From Azolla caroliniana (taxonomy: Eukaryota; Polypodiophyta), in NCBI GenBank assembly GCA_043228905.1, contig JBHGNT010000003.1, positions 8,866,001 through 8,930,000 of the forward strand: a stretch of DNA of 64,000 nucleotides. The letters are read 5' to 3'. The translations under genes were made by a program, and so were the position numbers. This document shows positions 1-13,400 of this stretch, one piece after another. Numbering within the stretch: the first letter of the stretch is position 1; each line of letters opens with the position of its first letter. A model generated the notes under the pieces. It ran no database searches and was not told the origin of the DNA. It worked only from the letters and a program-made list of their open reading frames with translations.

Positions 1-24
1 GTCCTTCAAATATAGAGGTTCCTA

Positions 25-445
25 ATGAAGGGAATGGTAAGGAAGGACTTGGGAGAGATGTTGGTGTTTGAGATATGGTGGTTGTTATGGATGAAGGAAC
101 ATCATCTAGAGCAGGTTATAAAGAGGTTTCACTTCAAGGTTTGGACCCTAAAAATAAGGGAACACAATCTATGGATATGGAAAAAAAAGTTTGGTGGTTA
201 TAGATAAGGGGAAAAAACTGTTGGATAGAACTAGTAGTGATGTTGTTGTTGAAAAGGATTGCCATCAAGTTAAGGGCAAGTCGAAGGGGAGATTAATGAA
301 TATGCAACGTAATAGTTTGCCCACTAATCGTGAGACTACTTGGAAAAGTAATTCAGGAACTAGGGAGGGTTCTCGAAAAGTTCCTTGGCAAAGACAATTT
401 AGGGATAAGGGATTACCCCTTCACCTTCAATTTGATTCATTGTGA
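25..445 (+). pseudogene. Possible LINE ORF1 remnant
   Basis: Two short overlapping plus-strand frames (25-207 and 191-445) are rich in Lys, Arg, Ser and Gln and sit directly upstream of the LINE endonuclease. That position and composition fit the tail of an ORF1 nucleic-acid-binding protein. No zinc knuckle or other diagnostic motif is visible, so the assignment rests on position only. Confidence 0.3.
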
Positions 446-632
446 CGGGTTGTAAATTCATCAAATTCTCGAGGTTTTTGTTAAGTGGGAGAACCTAAAC
501 ACAATATTTTGATAGACAACCCTAAGAATGTGGTACATGAAAATCCATATGCAGCATTGGAACATGCTTTGACTAGTTTCATGACATCGGTTGCTCTAAA
601 GGAGCAAGTGCACCCATAACATTGTTGATTGA

Positions 633-3510
633 ATGAAAGTGGTAACATGGAATGTGAGAGGGGCATGTTCTCCTCATAAGAAATATATATTATGGAAAAC
701 TTTGTTAAGTAAAGAAATAGATGTATTATGTGCAGTTGGGCATAAGTGTCATGAGTTAGCAGGATCCATAGTTCATTTGCGTGGATATTCATCATTCTAT
801 GCAGGACATCTTAATAATCATTATTCAGGTGTGGTATTAATCGTGCGAGATAAATATTATCCTCAGGTGGTGCATAATGATCCTTATGGTTGGTTTTTGG
901 TTCTACAAATCATTTTTTTGGCGAGGTTGTGTGGGTGGTTGGGATTTATGCCCCTAACCAAGCCTAATGGGGTTGTCCAAGATTACTTATGGGTGATTTT
1001 AACATGTGTGTTGATGCATCTCAATCTACGTCTGAACATTCGATCCTGGATGATCCTGAGCAACTTGCTTGGGATTCATTGGCTATGGAGGTTTTGAAGT
1101 TGCATGGGAAGGATCTATGTTTTACTTTCCAATCCGCTCAACATAGACAAACATGGAGTCGGTTAGATAGAATGTATGTGATGCACAATGATTCTTTTTT
1201 ACCGACATCACTTCGTATGATAGTTTTACAAGATGTAGGAACTTCAGATCACTTTCCTATTTGTTTGGAGGTTTGTGTTCATGCAATTGACATGTATAAA
1301 TCCTTACTTGGAAAGCCTCCATTACGCTTTAACTCTTCACTTTTGCTTCAACCTCACTTTGATTCTCTCATGGAGCAAATTTTGGTAAATTTTTCACAAG
1401 AAGTGAATCTTAAAGGAGTTAAAGCATGGGATATCACATTACGAAACATTAAGATCATTCATCGTATTTATGGAGTAACTAATGCTCAACGAAGAAGAGA
1501 TAATCAATGTCAATCTCATTTGTTTTGCCAAGAGTTACATCCTACTTATACTCGATCGAATGTGGTACATGTAAAACAAGGGGATGAATGGATAGTGAAT
1601 CCTACTACAATAATTGACATATGTGTTCATTACTTTAAGGAGTTGATTGGCCCACAATTGTCAATGACAAATGAGGTGAGTAGAGCACATCATGAGTCTT
1701 ATTATGTGGTTGGATGTATTGTGCATGACCTCATTAGTCATGAATTGGACGCGGATTTCATTAAGGATGAGGTGGACACCGTTTTAAGGCATCTTCCTAG
1801 TGGTAAGAACCCTGGTTGGGATGGCGTGACAAATGAAGTTTTTAAGCAATATTCAAATATTTTAAAGGGTCCCTTAACTTTGATGTTTCAACATTCTTGG
1901 GATTCTAGTCGTGTGCCGCAAGCTTGGAAGGTTGGTCTAATTAAATTAGTTCCAAAGGTGGCATCCCCAAAGTCATTTCATCAATGGAGACCTATTTCTT
2001 TGATGGGGGGTTGTATAAGATATTTACAAAGGTCTTGGCAAATAGATTACAAAAGTATTTGCCAAAGTTGATACATCCCACCCAATATGGTTTTATTGCA
2101 GGTAGGAATATATTGCATAATGTGTTGAATGTTCAAATGGCCATGGATTATGCTCGAAACACTCATCAAGAATTGATTATGGTGCAATTAGATTTGGAGA
2201 AAGCTTATGATCATGCTAATTGGTCCTTTGTTTCTGGGTTAATGCATACAATGGGCTTTGGACCTCGTATGTCTCGCCTCATAATTTGATTAGGACAAGA
2301 TGCGGTGTCTCGAGTCATGCTTAATGGGGGAGTTACATCATATATTTCCCTCACAATATCAGTTCGTCAAGGATGCCCTATTAGCCCATTGTTGTTTGCT
2401 ATTGTTACTCATCCCTTATTAGTGATGCTATCCAGGCTTGCAACAAATGGTGATATTGTGGGTCTACACCTTCCAGCTGGAGAGCAACTAGTAGCACAAG
2501 CTTTGGCCGTTGATTCTTTCATGTTTCTACAAGCCTCACGAGAGAATCTTGAGAAGGGGATGCTTGTATGGTACCAATTTGCATTGGCTTCTGGATTACA
2601 TATTAATTGGAGGACATCTAGTCTCATATCATGTACTGAAAGGGATTTGGAATGTTTAGGATGGCAAGGATCCGTGGTGAAGAAAGGCTCTATTTTTCGA
2701 CACTTGGGCTATCCATTAGGAATGAATGTTACAAATGGTCAATTGATTGAATGGATGTCTAGTAAGAAGCACTCTTGTTATGTGTATGGAAACCATCACC
2801 TAGTAGAGAGCATTGTAATTCTTTGCAAAAAGAGTTACTTGTGTCTTCTCGGTTATTATATTGGCCAAGAAAGGAGAGATTGCGCTCTCAATTTAATCAT
2901 TTGTTTCATTTGGGGGTCAAAGAGGTGGGAGATATAGTTGAGGCTTCATCCCAAAGAATTTTGGAGTTTGTTAAAGCGCGACAATTATTACACATTCCGC
3001 CTAATTATGGGATTATTTGGCAACAACTACAAAATATTCCATTAATGCAAGGTCCCTTACCTCTACAAACAGGAGAACAACTGTGGATTGATTGGTGTTT
3101 AAATGGTCAAACATCGTTGTTACAAGTGACTACTAATCTTTTGTATCATTGCTCTGTTGAGTCCCTTGGATGGTTATCATCTAAGGCTGAAGAAGAATGG
3201 AGATTAAACAAATCTAATCATGGGTGGTGGCAGATCTTACAACGTATTGGCATTCTAAATTGCCACTTGTAGCAAAGGTCTTCATTTGGAGAGTTTTGAT
3301 TGGAGGATTACCTTTGGGATTAGCTCTAAAGTGTCGTGGACTAGCAATGGGTAGTTGCTTTTTTTGCACTGTTCAAATGGAAGATAATACTCATCGATTT
3401 ATACAATGTCTGATTGCTTGTCAAATTTGGAGTTACATTTATAAAATTTGGCAAGTTTTGTCACGGTGTTATTTGACTCCTAGACAGTGGGTGTTTGCAC
3501 AATTTACATA
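633..3510 (+). pseudogene. LINE ORF2 remnant: endonuclease, reverse transcriptase, zf-RVT
   Basis: The protein starts MKVVTWNVRGACSPHKK, the usual opening of an APE-type endonuclease. It continues through an endonuclease end with TSDHFPICLEV (about 1245). Reverse-transcriptase motifs follow: PISLMGG near 1995, QLDLEKAYDHANW near 2185 and SVRQGCPISPLLFA near 2360. The catalytic YADD box is replaced by LAVDSFMF near 2510, so the active site is lost. The 3' part (3260-3500) reads KVFIWRVLIGGLPLG and then a Cys/His cluster, matching the zf-RVT domain of plant LINEs. The pieces lie in three frames (633-1097, 989-2071, 1984-2937 with one stop, 2775-3272, 3224-3511), showing several indels. Confidence 0.85.
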
Positions 3511-3830
3511 GGTTGACCCAAAGTCAGAGATGGAGATTGTTTTTCTATTTTTGAGATATTGGGGATTGTGTCATAATTGGAATATGCACAACGATTTTGT
3601 ATTCGATGGTAGACATGGAGTGAAAGCATATCTATGAAAGTTGAAGGGAGTACTAATGTGGCAATTTTCTTTATTAGAGCAAGTGGAGATTCTTTCCTCT
3701 ATGGAGTGTTCGCCTTGCCTATTGGCAATTCAACATGTTCCACTACCCATGTACTGTAGTTAGTGGGTGACCATACTTTATTGCCACAACCATTGTAAGT
3801 AGTGTTTTTTACACACATTTATTAATATAA

Positions 3831-3843
3831 TTGTGTGTTTTCA

Positions 3844-3877
<34 letters not shown>

Positions 3878-4123
3878 AGAACAATAAACTCAATTTCAAA
3901 ATACTCTATAAACTCTGTACATACAAATGGGCTTTAGAGCACTTTTTATACAAGTCCTTAAAAGGACTGATAGAAGTATTGACAAGTACTTCAATGCTCG
4001 TATTGAGCTATGACACTAACTCCTAGAACCATAACTACCTAGTAGACTAGGAACATAGGCCTCCAACGGCCCACCAGGTCGCACATGGGTCCGGCTCTCC
4101 AATCCAGCTCACCTTACTGGACA
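3831..4123 (-). mobile_element. Solo LTR, Copia family alpha
   Basis: The stretch aligns with the LTRs of the full Copia element at 39513-45491: a GA-rich tract, then gcagaac, then actttttatacaagtcc, gtacttcaatgctc, then ctacctagtagactaggaacataggc. Order and orientation match a minus-strand LTR whose 5' end reads TGTCCAGTAAGG from 4123. It is clearly more diverged than the LTRs of the young copy. No internal Copia sequence flanks it and a gypsy fragment begins on its right, so it is a solo LTR. I could not define a clean target duplication. Confidence 0.75.
3847..3876. repeat. GA microsatellite
   Basis: An uninterrupted AG dinucleotide run lies inside the solo Copia LTR. The same position in the LTRs at 39555-39615 and 45114-45165 also carries GA/GACA runs, so the tract is a family feature, not an independent repeat. 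Confidence 0.95.
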
Positions 4124-6600
4124 TTGATCCGGTTCTTCGTTCCGAACACTAATGCGGACACCGATTCGGCTCTTGGCTTCTTCTTCTAGCAAGAGAAATT
4201 CATGTTTTCCAAGGCGAAGCTTATCTCTTGTCTCTTTAGTGAATGTATTTCTGATCCCTCTTGGATCCCATGCAACTTCCTTCATTCTTTGCCAACTATC
4301 CTTAGGTAGTGGAATAGCAATAGGTTTTATTTTCTTGTCCACCGTTTTGTATTTTTTGTTAACTTCGACCATCTTGGCCATGATACTTCGTTTATACCTG
4401 TCAATGGAGTTTATCTAAATTATTTGCTGGTTACGAGGGCTCAAGTCCACAACATTCTCCATTTCGCCAATGTTGTCATTAAATGAGGCTTCCTCCGTAA
4501 CCCATTTGATGCTTTTGTCTTCCATTATTTGTTCTTCTCTTAAAGCTTCCTCGAAGCTTTGCATCCGAGACTAAATTAGGGGCTACATATAACCCTCCTT
4601 CCACAAAATCACGAACTTTCTTCATTCTCGGGGGCATATGCTTGTTTGGACTATTCACACCCTGCTCGCAAGCTCGACCTAAAAATATGCATCTTCTCCA
4701 AGTCTATCTTGATTCCTTTCGTGGTTGGCACGTATAGTCAAGAACTGTACGGCCTTCTTCCCATCAAGACTCCTTACTCGAGCAAATGTCGCACCATTGT
4801 CGAACACTTTGGTTTCTTCCGAGACGATGTTATGTACGGTTGCTCTAGAAAGATAGGATGGGATGCCGAGTCTTGAACAAAAAAGTGTTGATCTATCTCG
4901 AAATCGCCAATTGTGATGGGGAATATTAGGACATGCATCATACAAGTCTTCAATAGCTTTCGTTGCTGCATGGATCTTCTACCCATGATTTATGGGCCAT
5001 CTTCCCTTTTTGTAAACCTCAGTTGACATAAGGTTGATCTCGGATCCATGTCTATTAAAGCTACAACTATTTCTTTTCTTTCTCCCAACTTTACTTGTGT
5101 ATCCTTCGTCGCTCGTGCCCAATGAGGCTGAGTATAGTGACTGTCCACCATATCTTCATTGACTTCGTCCCTTGCCATCGTTCTGGCATTTGTTTTTGCT
5201 TTTTGTGGTTTCTCTTCTTCCTCGCCTAACTGTTTCCGTTTTCTCTTAATGAGGTCCACAATCGTATCATGGAACTACTTTTCTATAATGTCAAGCAATT
5301 CCCTCAAGGACAAGGTCACATGGCTATCAAGAGCACTTTCTTCGAGAATCTTCTTCAAATTTGACATCTGTTCTATGTCCGACCTTAGCTTATAGGTAGG
5401 CATAGTTCTCCCCTTCCTAGCAGGGTCTCCGACATCAACCCCCATGGGTTGAGCTATTTCTTCAACTCTTTTGCTCGCTTCTCCTTTCTAGCTTGAGTCC
5501 CTAACCTCCATTCATAAATCTTGACTTGCTTTCACATCTTCTTTCTTTTTCATGTTCCTTGTTTCATGTCTTTTTGATGGGTTGTCTTGCCCTTCCATTC
5601 TTTTTCTCTTTTTGATGGGTTGCTCGACTTTCGGGGGTATGGTATTGTCATCTACCGGATCTGACCATCCGGTCATACTTTGCACACTTCAGTTTGGAAG
5701 CTCTACCTCGTCCGAAGTAACTTTCACCTTCTTCTCATACTCAAGAATAGTAAACCAGAACCTTGTTCCTATTCTGGGAGCTTCATTTTTATCTTTCTCG
5801 ACCCTTATATTGGCTGATGTAGCATAGTGCATCACATCCATATGAGTCGCCTCAGCATCTTCCATAGCTTTCTTCATTCCCCGTATTCCGAAATTCACCC
5901 TCAAGGGTCTTCTAGTTTCACTCGAGCAGATCATGTTGCCATCCATGTATATGATATTTTGTCGGATGGCCTCTCAAAGGCTTGCACAATCCCTTCTCAT
6001 GTGATCCACACTATCGCAACACACAAATCTCAAGGGATTTTTTCCCTTCAACCCTCGACGATTCATGTTCACTAGTGTGACCATCTCGATGAGCTTCTTC
6101 ACTAATTCTTCAATGATGTCATCATCAATCTTCTTTTCATCCAGGTTTCTTTCTTTAGGCGGCTCGGTCACTTTGGGTGGTCTCACTTTTTCTACACATG
6201 ACTGTGCCAAGTTAGTGTCATCGAGCCATTGCATGCTTGCTTCACTGTAGTCTAGTCTGTCACAAGCTCGTTCATTTGGGCATCAATTTCAAGGAGAGTC
6301 CACAATTCTCATCTATCCTCCACATCCACAACTTTTAGGAAATACAATGTCGTGTCCTCCTCAAGCAACGCTTAGTCCGTGGCGGGGAGATGACTAAACA
6401 TCTGGTCGACCTCGTCGTATACCGTCGGAGTGCTCATCTTCTTATTTTTCTTCTTTATCCACTTCATCAAGACATGTCGAGTCATCCTCAACAAATCCGT
6501 TGTCACGAACTTTGCTAATATTGCTTTCTTGAACGCAGACCACATTGCCTTCCCTTCTTGAAGTTTGATGACCCGCCTTGGACGTTGTTTGTGACCCGCC
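4124..6600 (-). pseudogene. Ty3/gypsy gag-protease remnant
   Basis: Minus-strand pieces, read from 6250 down to 4109, give a gag-like region, a degenerate zinc knuckle (FVCCDSVDHMRRDC at about 6010, first Cys replaced by Phe), a Lys/Glu-rich linker, and a retroviral aspartic-protease C-terminal half (FEIDQHFFVQDSASHPIF, EQPYITSSRKK near 4800-4900). Next comes NGATFARVRSLDGKK with QFLTIRANHERNQDR (near 4720), then KYKTVDKKIKPIAIPLP (about 4330). This order resembles the gag-protease-pre-RT region of plant gypsy elements with a large protease linker. Frames change repeatedly. No reverse transcriptase is present; the element is cut off where the solo LTR begins. Confidence 0.65.
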
Positions 6601-7582
6601 TTGCAGAATTATTCAGTGATGAATTGATCACCTCTTCCCCCGCAGGATTCTTGGTTGGATGTGGAAGTCTTGTGTGGTTGATTTGTTGGTCTCATTTGAA
6701 TTCAAGAATGTCCTAAGTTTTGTGAATTTCCTTAACCTATAAAATCCTAAAAATGGTTAGAATTTTGTTATAAGATAAAGAGACAATAGTAAAATGATAT
6801 AACTTGTAAATTGAACTTACCTTTAGAAATGGTTGGGATTTTATATTTGTTGAATATTTATTTCCTTTGTATGTGGTTATTTTTTGGCTCATAATTCGTA
6901 GGTGATTGCCCATTATCTTTCATCTACAAAACGAAAATAATGTGAATTAGAATTACTTCTCATTTTATGTTTTCAAAAAATCAAACTCTAGAAACAAATT
7001 TAGACTCGTGAAATGGGCAACCTTAGAACACCAATGAACCCCACTTGCATATAGTTAAAACAATTTGGAATTTGAGTTTGTTGAGATGTAAGATATGCAT
7101 GGATGTTAAAGGGAAGACGATGTAATTATTCCTGAAGTATTGTTGATATTGAACTCATGCTTGATTCAATCCTATCAACAACTTATTTGAGATGAGAAAA
7201 AGAAAAGAAAAGAAAATCAGCTTTATAGAGTGCTCATAAAATTATTCAAGAAGCAAATTCTGCCCTTATTTTTAAGCGTATACCTAAATGTAGGCAAATG
7301 ACCTTACATGAGTATGGTATGATATAGAGAATAACCAAGAAATTTTATTTTTGTTGATTATATTATTGTTTTTAATGTTTAGAATATAATTTTAATTTGG
7401 TTTGATATAATTTTGTCATGAAACAATGTAAATTTTTTGATGTAGAATTTGGCCTCCATAAAAAGCGCACCTAATACAATGGCACACTTAAGAGGACACA
7501 CACTTAATGGAATAGTTATTCTAAAGCGATAAAGATTAGAGCTTGGATGGAGAGGCATGTGTGTTTTCTGAAGTATCACATT
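6601..7582. other. AT-rich intergenic stretch, no gene seen
   Basis: I find no open frame with recognisable protein, no RNA gene and no terminal repeat. The sequence is AT-rich with scattered stops in all frames. Confidence 0.6.
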
Positions 7583-7587
7583 GCATA

Positions 7588-7662
<75 letters not shown>

Positions 7663-7668
7663 GTGGAG
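7583..7668. repeat. TATGTG / TG microsatellite
   Basis: About 85 bp of TATGTG hexamers mixed with TG dinucleotides. The minus-strand frame across it encodes Thr-His repeats, which is only a translation of the microsatellite. Confidence 0.95.
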
Positions 7669-9565
7669 ATGGATGCATATGTGTGTGATTGTTAATTAGT
7701 GTGTATTTGGATGTGATTCCTAATTTTTGAGTGTTTTAATGGTTAATTAACCCTAATACTAACCTTAAATCTAACAATGTGTGTGACCATTTGTCAAATT
7801 TGTATGCATGTATGCTCATTTATGTGAATGTAATTTCTATGTGTGTAGAAAATGCATAACCCTAAACGTACTTGTGGATGGATGAGGTGAGGTGTTCATC
7901 ATTGCTCTACTACTTGAACAAGGGCTAGTGAAGAGATTGGAGAAGGTCATTGCCTTTCAAAATAAAATGACTACTCAAGTACAAACAAGGAACATACTAT
8001 AGATCGATGGAGTAAAAACAACCAAAAGCTTTGAATATTAGGACATAAGAATTGGAATGGGATATAGATGTAATAGTATGAGGGGGCGAAGGGTAACTAT
8101 ATGCAAGAAGATATAGAGAGAACAAGAATGAGGTAATTATCAACGGAACAAACAATGCAATAGGAAGAGTTGAACAGAAAATGAATTCTTTGTGATACAA
8201 AAATGCTAGAGAAACATTAAGACAAATAGAATATGGACTAAGGATTCAAACATGGTCACAAACATGGAGAGATTCTAACATTAATTGACCTCAGAATTGT
8301 AAAAAAACCGAGATTTATTCTTTAGCAATCACAATCTTTCAGGGTTTATATCTAATTCTCTACTGCTCCGATTTGAGTGAAATAAAGTTCTATAAATTTG
8401 TCTCGCTAAAACGAATCTTTAAGCACACTTAAATGCAGAAAACTGACTTTGTACATCTCCAGTAGAGTCTTCTGAAGTTTTTTATTAATATATGTCATTC
8501 TCGATTAACCATTACTTACATAGGCCAAGTATTCCCCTATTTTTGTTGTGGGAGAACCTTCATATACCTTCCTCTGTTCTTATCATGGTGTCTCACATAC
8601 ATTTTGCTTTTCCTTTTTCTTCTTTACGTATCCCATGTTTACCTTCTTTAGTGCCCACTGCTAATTACAAATATGGCCTAAGCCATTATGCCAAGTACTT
8701 AAACCCCACACATCCACACCTATTGTGTCATTATTTTAAAAATCTAAAAACGACACACTACATAGCATGGCTCTAATGCTCTGATTCAATGGTGAGAGGA
8801 AGGGTCGATATTTGAAAAGGAGGATTATGAATCCTCTTTTCCTTAGGTTTTACGAAAAAAATTGAAAAATGTTAAACTATGTGACACCTTTGTTTTCATA
8901 TTTCATCACAATAAATATGGAGCGTATGTTTGAGGAATTCCCCTCAACCATCCCAACACATGAGATGGTGTTGGGGTAAACAAACGAGGACATGACATCA
9001 CCCATTTGTAAATGTCGGCCACCTACAACTAAGTTTATCTCGTATGCCAAATTATCGACACCAACCAGGACAACAACTCAAGTAGAACCACTAGCACCAG
9101 AACCATCACCATCACGAAGAGCACAAGAACACCTAGTATAGGCGTGGTCACATTTACCCTGCAATACCCTAACACTTGTGACCATGACAACATGATTGTC
9201 CTTGATCCCAGTCCATAAATTCCAAAAGTTGATGGATTATGATTTCTGGTACGCCCCTGCTTGCACATCTTAACCAAAGAAAACAAGATATAAAACCAAG
9301 AAATTAGTGTGAACTACAATGCAATACGAGTTTCCCGAAATATAAACCTTTCACCACCCTCATCCTCTCAAGTTGGTTTGGTGGAATCTTTAACTAAAGC
9401 TCTATTATATTTCACGTCACGGCAAACACCATTTTCTATTCCAAATTAAGAACTCATGTTAAAGATAGAATGCAATAAACAATGCAATTACATGTGTTGG
9501 TTCTCTCGGAATCAAATGTAAACTTGATGAGAACATTTACGTGATTCGCCTAGGTGGTGGGGTTG
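7669..9565. other. Intergenic stretch, no gene seen
   Basis: No convincing coding region. Short frames (for example 8492-8776 plus, 9035-9286 minus) have no recognisable motif and lack splice-consistent neighbours. A block near 9160-9225 (accctaacacttgtgacca, then atcccagtccat) recurs at 9870-9945, and is part of the duplication listed next. Confidence 0.55.
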
Positions 9566-10215
9566 TGCTAAAAAAGAAGTTGGATGACCTATTGGAGTCA
9601 TATCTCCCTCAAATGCATGCATATGTTTGTGACTTGTGATTGGTGTTACTTATGGGAGACATGTCCTTGTTTCCTTTTGTAGAGATAGCGAAAAATGCAT
9701 GCATATGTTTGTGACCAGTGATTGGTGTTAGGTATTGGAGACATGTCCTCGTCTCCTTTTGTAGAGATAGTGACAAAAATCATTAGAAGTGCGTTACTTA
9801 CTATCGAGAGTGCTCCTATACAACTTTCGTCAATCTAATGAATTGACTCGATTGAGTGAGAGATACCCCGCAAGACCCTAACACTTGTGACCACGACATC
9901 TTGGGGTTGGTTGGCAATGATCCCAGTCCATACATTCTAGGTAGGTGCATTGTTGATTGCATTCTATGTTTACAATGAGTTCTTAATTTTGGACGGCAAA
10001 AAAGGACAAAAAGAAGAAGTTGGATGACCTGGTGGAGTCATATGTCCCTCGAATGCATGCATATATCAATATGTTTGTGACTTAATTGACGTTAGGTATT
10101 GGAGACATGTCCTTGTTTCCTTTTGTAGAGATAGTGACAAAAATCATTGGCCGTGAGTTCCTATCAATGAGTCTTCCTATACAACTTTCGTCAATCTAAT
10201 TAAAATGACTCAATT
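9566..10215. repeat. Imperfect direct duplication upstream of the reductase gene
   Basis: A block beginning agaagttggatgacct and running through aatgcatgcatatg, ggagacatgtcct, ttccttttgtagagatag and tatacaactttcgtcaatc occurs at 9574-9850 and again at 10010-10203. Part of it (atgcatgcatatgtttgtg to tagagatag) is repeated once more at 9692-9772. A linked block (ccctaacacttgtgaccacgac) is at 9870-9945 and 9165-9225. The second copy ends about 230 bp before the start codon of the reductase, so these repeats lie in its likely promoter. They contain RY-type catgcatg motifs. Confidence 0.85.
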
Positions 10216-10390
10216 GAATCATGTTGGATTTATACATATCTACATAATACGATTAATTGAGCTACTAATTTCCTGCACGCTCAGAAGAAATACCTACGTG
10301 TCTATTTCTGGGCCATTCATTGAGTGCCGTAATGAGCAAACCCTTCCATTTATTTAGTTAGAGAGCCCTTTGTCTCCTTCCCCAATTTAG

Positions 10391-10404
10391 TATATATATA
10401 AAGG
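10391..10404 (+). promoter_or_regulatory. Probable TATA box of the fatty acyl reductase gene
   Basis: A tatatatataaagg stretch lies 43-56 bp before the ATG at 10447. With a usual spacing of about 30 bp, transcription would start near 10425-10432 and give a short leader. Upstream, an acctacgtgtct sequence (about 10291) holds an ACGT core. Confidence 0.6.
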
Positions 10405-10446
10405 GGTTACTTAACGAACATTTCTTCTCTGTGCTTTCACTTAGCC

Positions 10447-13400
10447 ATGAATATTTCCTTCTTCCACGGCTTGGGGTCGCCTTGCAAAGCTTATTATAAC
10501 TTATATGCCCAATTTAGCTCCCCACCTACTAAAATCAAGGCCAGTCCTCCAAGCAATACTACAAGTCATGCGAGACATAGGAAGCAATCTATGAATGCAT
10601 TGCTTAAAAATGGTCATTATATCAATGGAGGAGAAGGTACTAGTGTGGATTCATTCGTAGCTACTACGAAGGATTGGTCGCCAAATGGTAGCCCCATTAT
10701 GCAAGTCTTGGAGCCGAACTCGGAATCTCTCCATGGTGACCAATGTGCAGGAAGAAACGTGGACGTAGGTCCCCCTGGCCTGGACATTGTCCCTCTCCTC
10801 AAGGACAAGGCCATCTTCATAACCGGAGCCACTGGCTTCCTCGCCAAAGGTAATTATGAAAGTGGCCTAAATAGTTTTTTAACTACAACTAAATGCGATA
10901 CCCATATACCATTCCTAGCCAAAACTCGTGTTCTTCGGTTTACATGATATGATGTTCATAGACATATAACCTACTCTTATGTAGTCCAAAATGCACACCC
11001 CCCATTAAATATTTAACCGTCCACAATAGAATATCTTGACCATTGCATATCTAATAATATTGGACTTGTTGTTGTCCTTCGATTCGATGTGCAAGAGTTG
11101 TCTACATGATGTACTTAAAACACAGAAAAAGGGTTTGTGTGTAATCCTAAATATCTCGCTAAGATAATTAGTTATCACTTTGCTTATGTATCCATACCAC
11201 CTCCCAACTTTTCTGTAGTTTAGAACACTACTAACTTAATATACTTGAAGGTGGCAAAGTTCGGAACAAAATCACTAATTATATATATTAATGCTCTAGT
11301 ACAATATCATCGTTGTGCATTATGTTTGAAACTAGACCTTGAATTCCAATGTTTTCAATTAATATATTGAACACCTAATATTATCATTACAAATAAGTAG
11401 ATGGTCATGAGTAGATGTTCAATTCTCCTAATATTAATTACATGAGAATATCCTACAATGTAGTGCTTGTGGAGAAGATATTGCGGGTGCAACCAGATGT
11501 GAGGCATTTGTACTTACTAATCAAAGCACCAAATGCAAGTTGCGCAAAACTTAGACTAAAGGAGGAGATCTTATGTAGTAATTTGTTCAAATGCTTGCAA
11601 TCTCGCCATGGCGAAGAATATGAAGCATTCATGGAGCAAAAGATAACTCCCGTGGTGGGTGACATGACGAAGGAAATGTTGGGCATGGATCCCTTGACAT
11701 TTACCTTCCTTGCTACCAGAATCGATATAATCGTCAATTGTGCTGCTACAACGGGCTTCGATGAACGGTATGACCATGCACTAAATATGAACACGGGAAG
11801 CACTCGAAGAATTATGGAATTTGCTAAATGCTGTCAACATCTACAACTTTTAATGCATGTGTCAACAGGTGATGTTAACGTGGACCTTCGATTAATCCAT
11901 CAAACCTTTATTTACATTATTAGACCTGTATGTGTCGTATGCTAAGTTTTTTAATTTCTGTTGTTTTGTAGCCTTTGCCCATGGGAAACGAAAAGGCCTT
12001 CTGTACGAACAAACCTTCAATTATGGATACAACATTTCTAATGCGACCATAACCATGGACCCAAGTTTGCATCCTAGCACATTTGTCGATTTCGAATTCA
12101 AACTTATCAAAGAGAAATTGAGTGCCTTTAATGAGATTGCATCTACAAAAAATCATGATAGAGAAAACAACATTACTAACAACATGAAGGAGCTAGGATT
12201 GGAAAGGTAAGATAAAGAGTGTTGAATAAAGCTTAATCTTTAGCAATGTGAAGATATTCATTATTAAATTGATTGCGGGTTACTCTCCAATTGAGTAACA
12301 TTTATCGGCACCGGAATTGCTTTCAACCTTCTGGGTTGAGCGTAGAATGCGAATTCATATATTTTCTTGTAATGTCCTAAGTTTCTTGTGTGATATGTAA
12401 GGTCAATGGTTTCTCGTATGATGTATGCATAATGTGGTTTAGTGTGTAATCTCTTGGTATAAGTGCCTACTAGAAATTGAGAGAGACGATAATTGATCAT
12501 TTGATGTTAGAGCGAATCACTTTGGTTGGCAAGACACTTATGTCTTTACAAAGGCAATGGGAGAGATGGTTATTGATAGTATGAGAGATGATCTACCGAC
12601 GGTGATTGTGAGACCAAGTATAGTGGAGAGTTCATTAAAAGAGCCATTTCCAGGCTGGATAGAAGGCAACAGGTAATGGTGCTCAATGACATTTTTAACA
12701 CCATCTTTGGACTAATATCGTGACCATAACACATTACTTGAGCATAATATGTGTTAATGTTTTCTTATACACAAGGATGATGGACCCCATCATCATATCA
12801 TACGGAAAGGGTAAACTCTCTGGCTTCCCCATGGATCCAAAGTGTCTTCTTGATGTGGTTTGTATCTTCTCAATTTGTTCTTTGCTTTAGATTTTATTTG
12901 CAATCATTCTACTGTTTGGATTTACTTGGTTTATTAGTTCGTTTTCTTCATTTCCAACTCCTTTGACCACTATTTCATTCATTTTATTTAAGCCCCTTGG
13001 TATAAGTCTCTTCTCTTGAAACCTTGGTGCTCCAAAATTGCTTTTTATTTTTATTTTTACTATTGAGCATTTTCAACCATGGCTATTAAAATGATTACTA
13101 ACCCAAGTGCATTTTCAACCATTTTGATATTTCACTAAACCATGTGCACACTTCCATAATGGTGATTCTTGCATGTGTGTAAACCATATTTACCACACTA
13201 TGATTGGGAACACGATGTAGGTACCAGTGGATATGGTGGCAAATGCAATGCTTGCTGCCATGGCAAAACATGCTTGTAAGCCAGGATTAAAAATTTACCA
13301 CATTGCATCATCAATGGTGAACCCTTGCTCCTTGTCAAACAACATGAGATTCTTAGAAGAGCATTTTCAAGAGGAGCCTCTCATAGACAACACCGGAAAA

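Larger units (their letters stand above)
1..3830 (+). mobile_element. Decayed non-LTR retrotransposon (LINE, L1-like)
   Basis: The segment reads, on the plus strand, as an endonuclease, then a reverse transcriptase, then a C-terminal zinc-finger reverse-transcriptase domain, which is the order in plant L1-type ORF2. Reading frames shift at least four times and there is a TGA at 2287-2289, so it is dead. The 5' end lies outside or at the edge of the window. No clear poly(A) tail is seen; the 3' end is placed where homology to a Copia LTR begins near 3831. Divergence suggests one of the oldest insertions here. Confidence 0.85.

Noticed and set aside
7379-7678. Minus-strand Thr-His repeat protein
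   Set aside because: Direct translation of the TATGTG microsatellite.
8770-8792. gctctgattcaa as a Copia primer binding site
   Set aside because: Three of twelve bases differ and no LTR or gag sequence is recognisable beside it.
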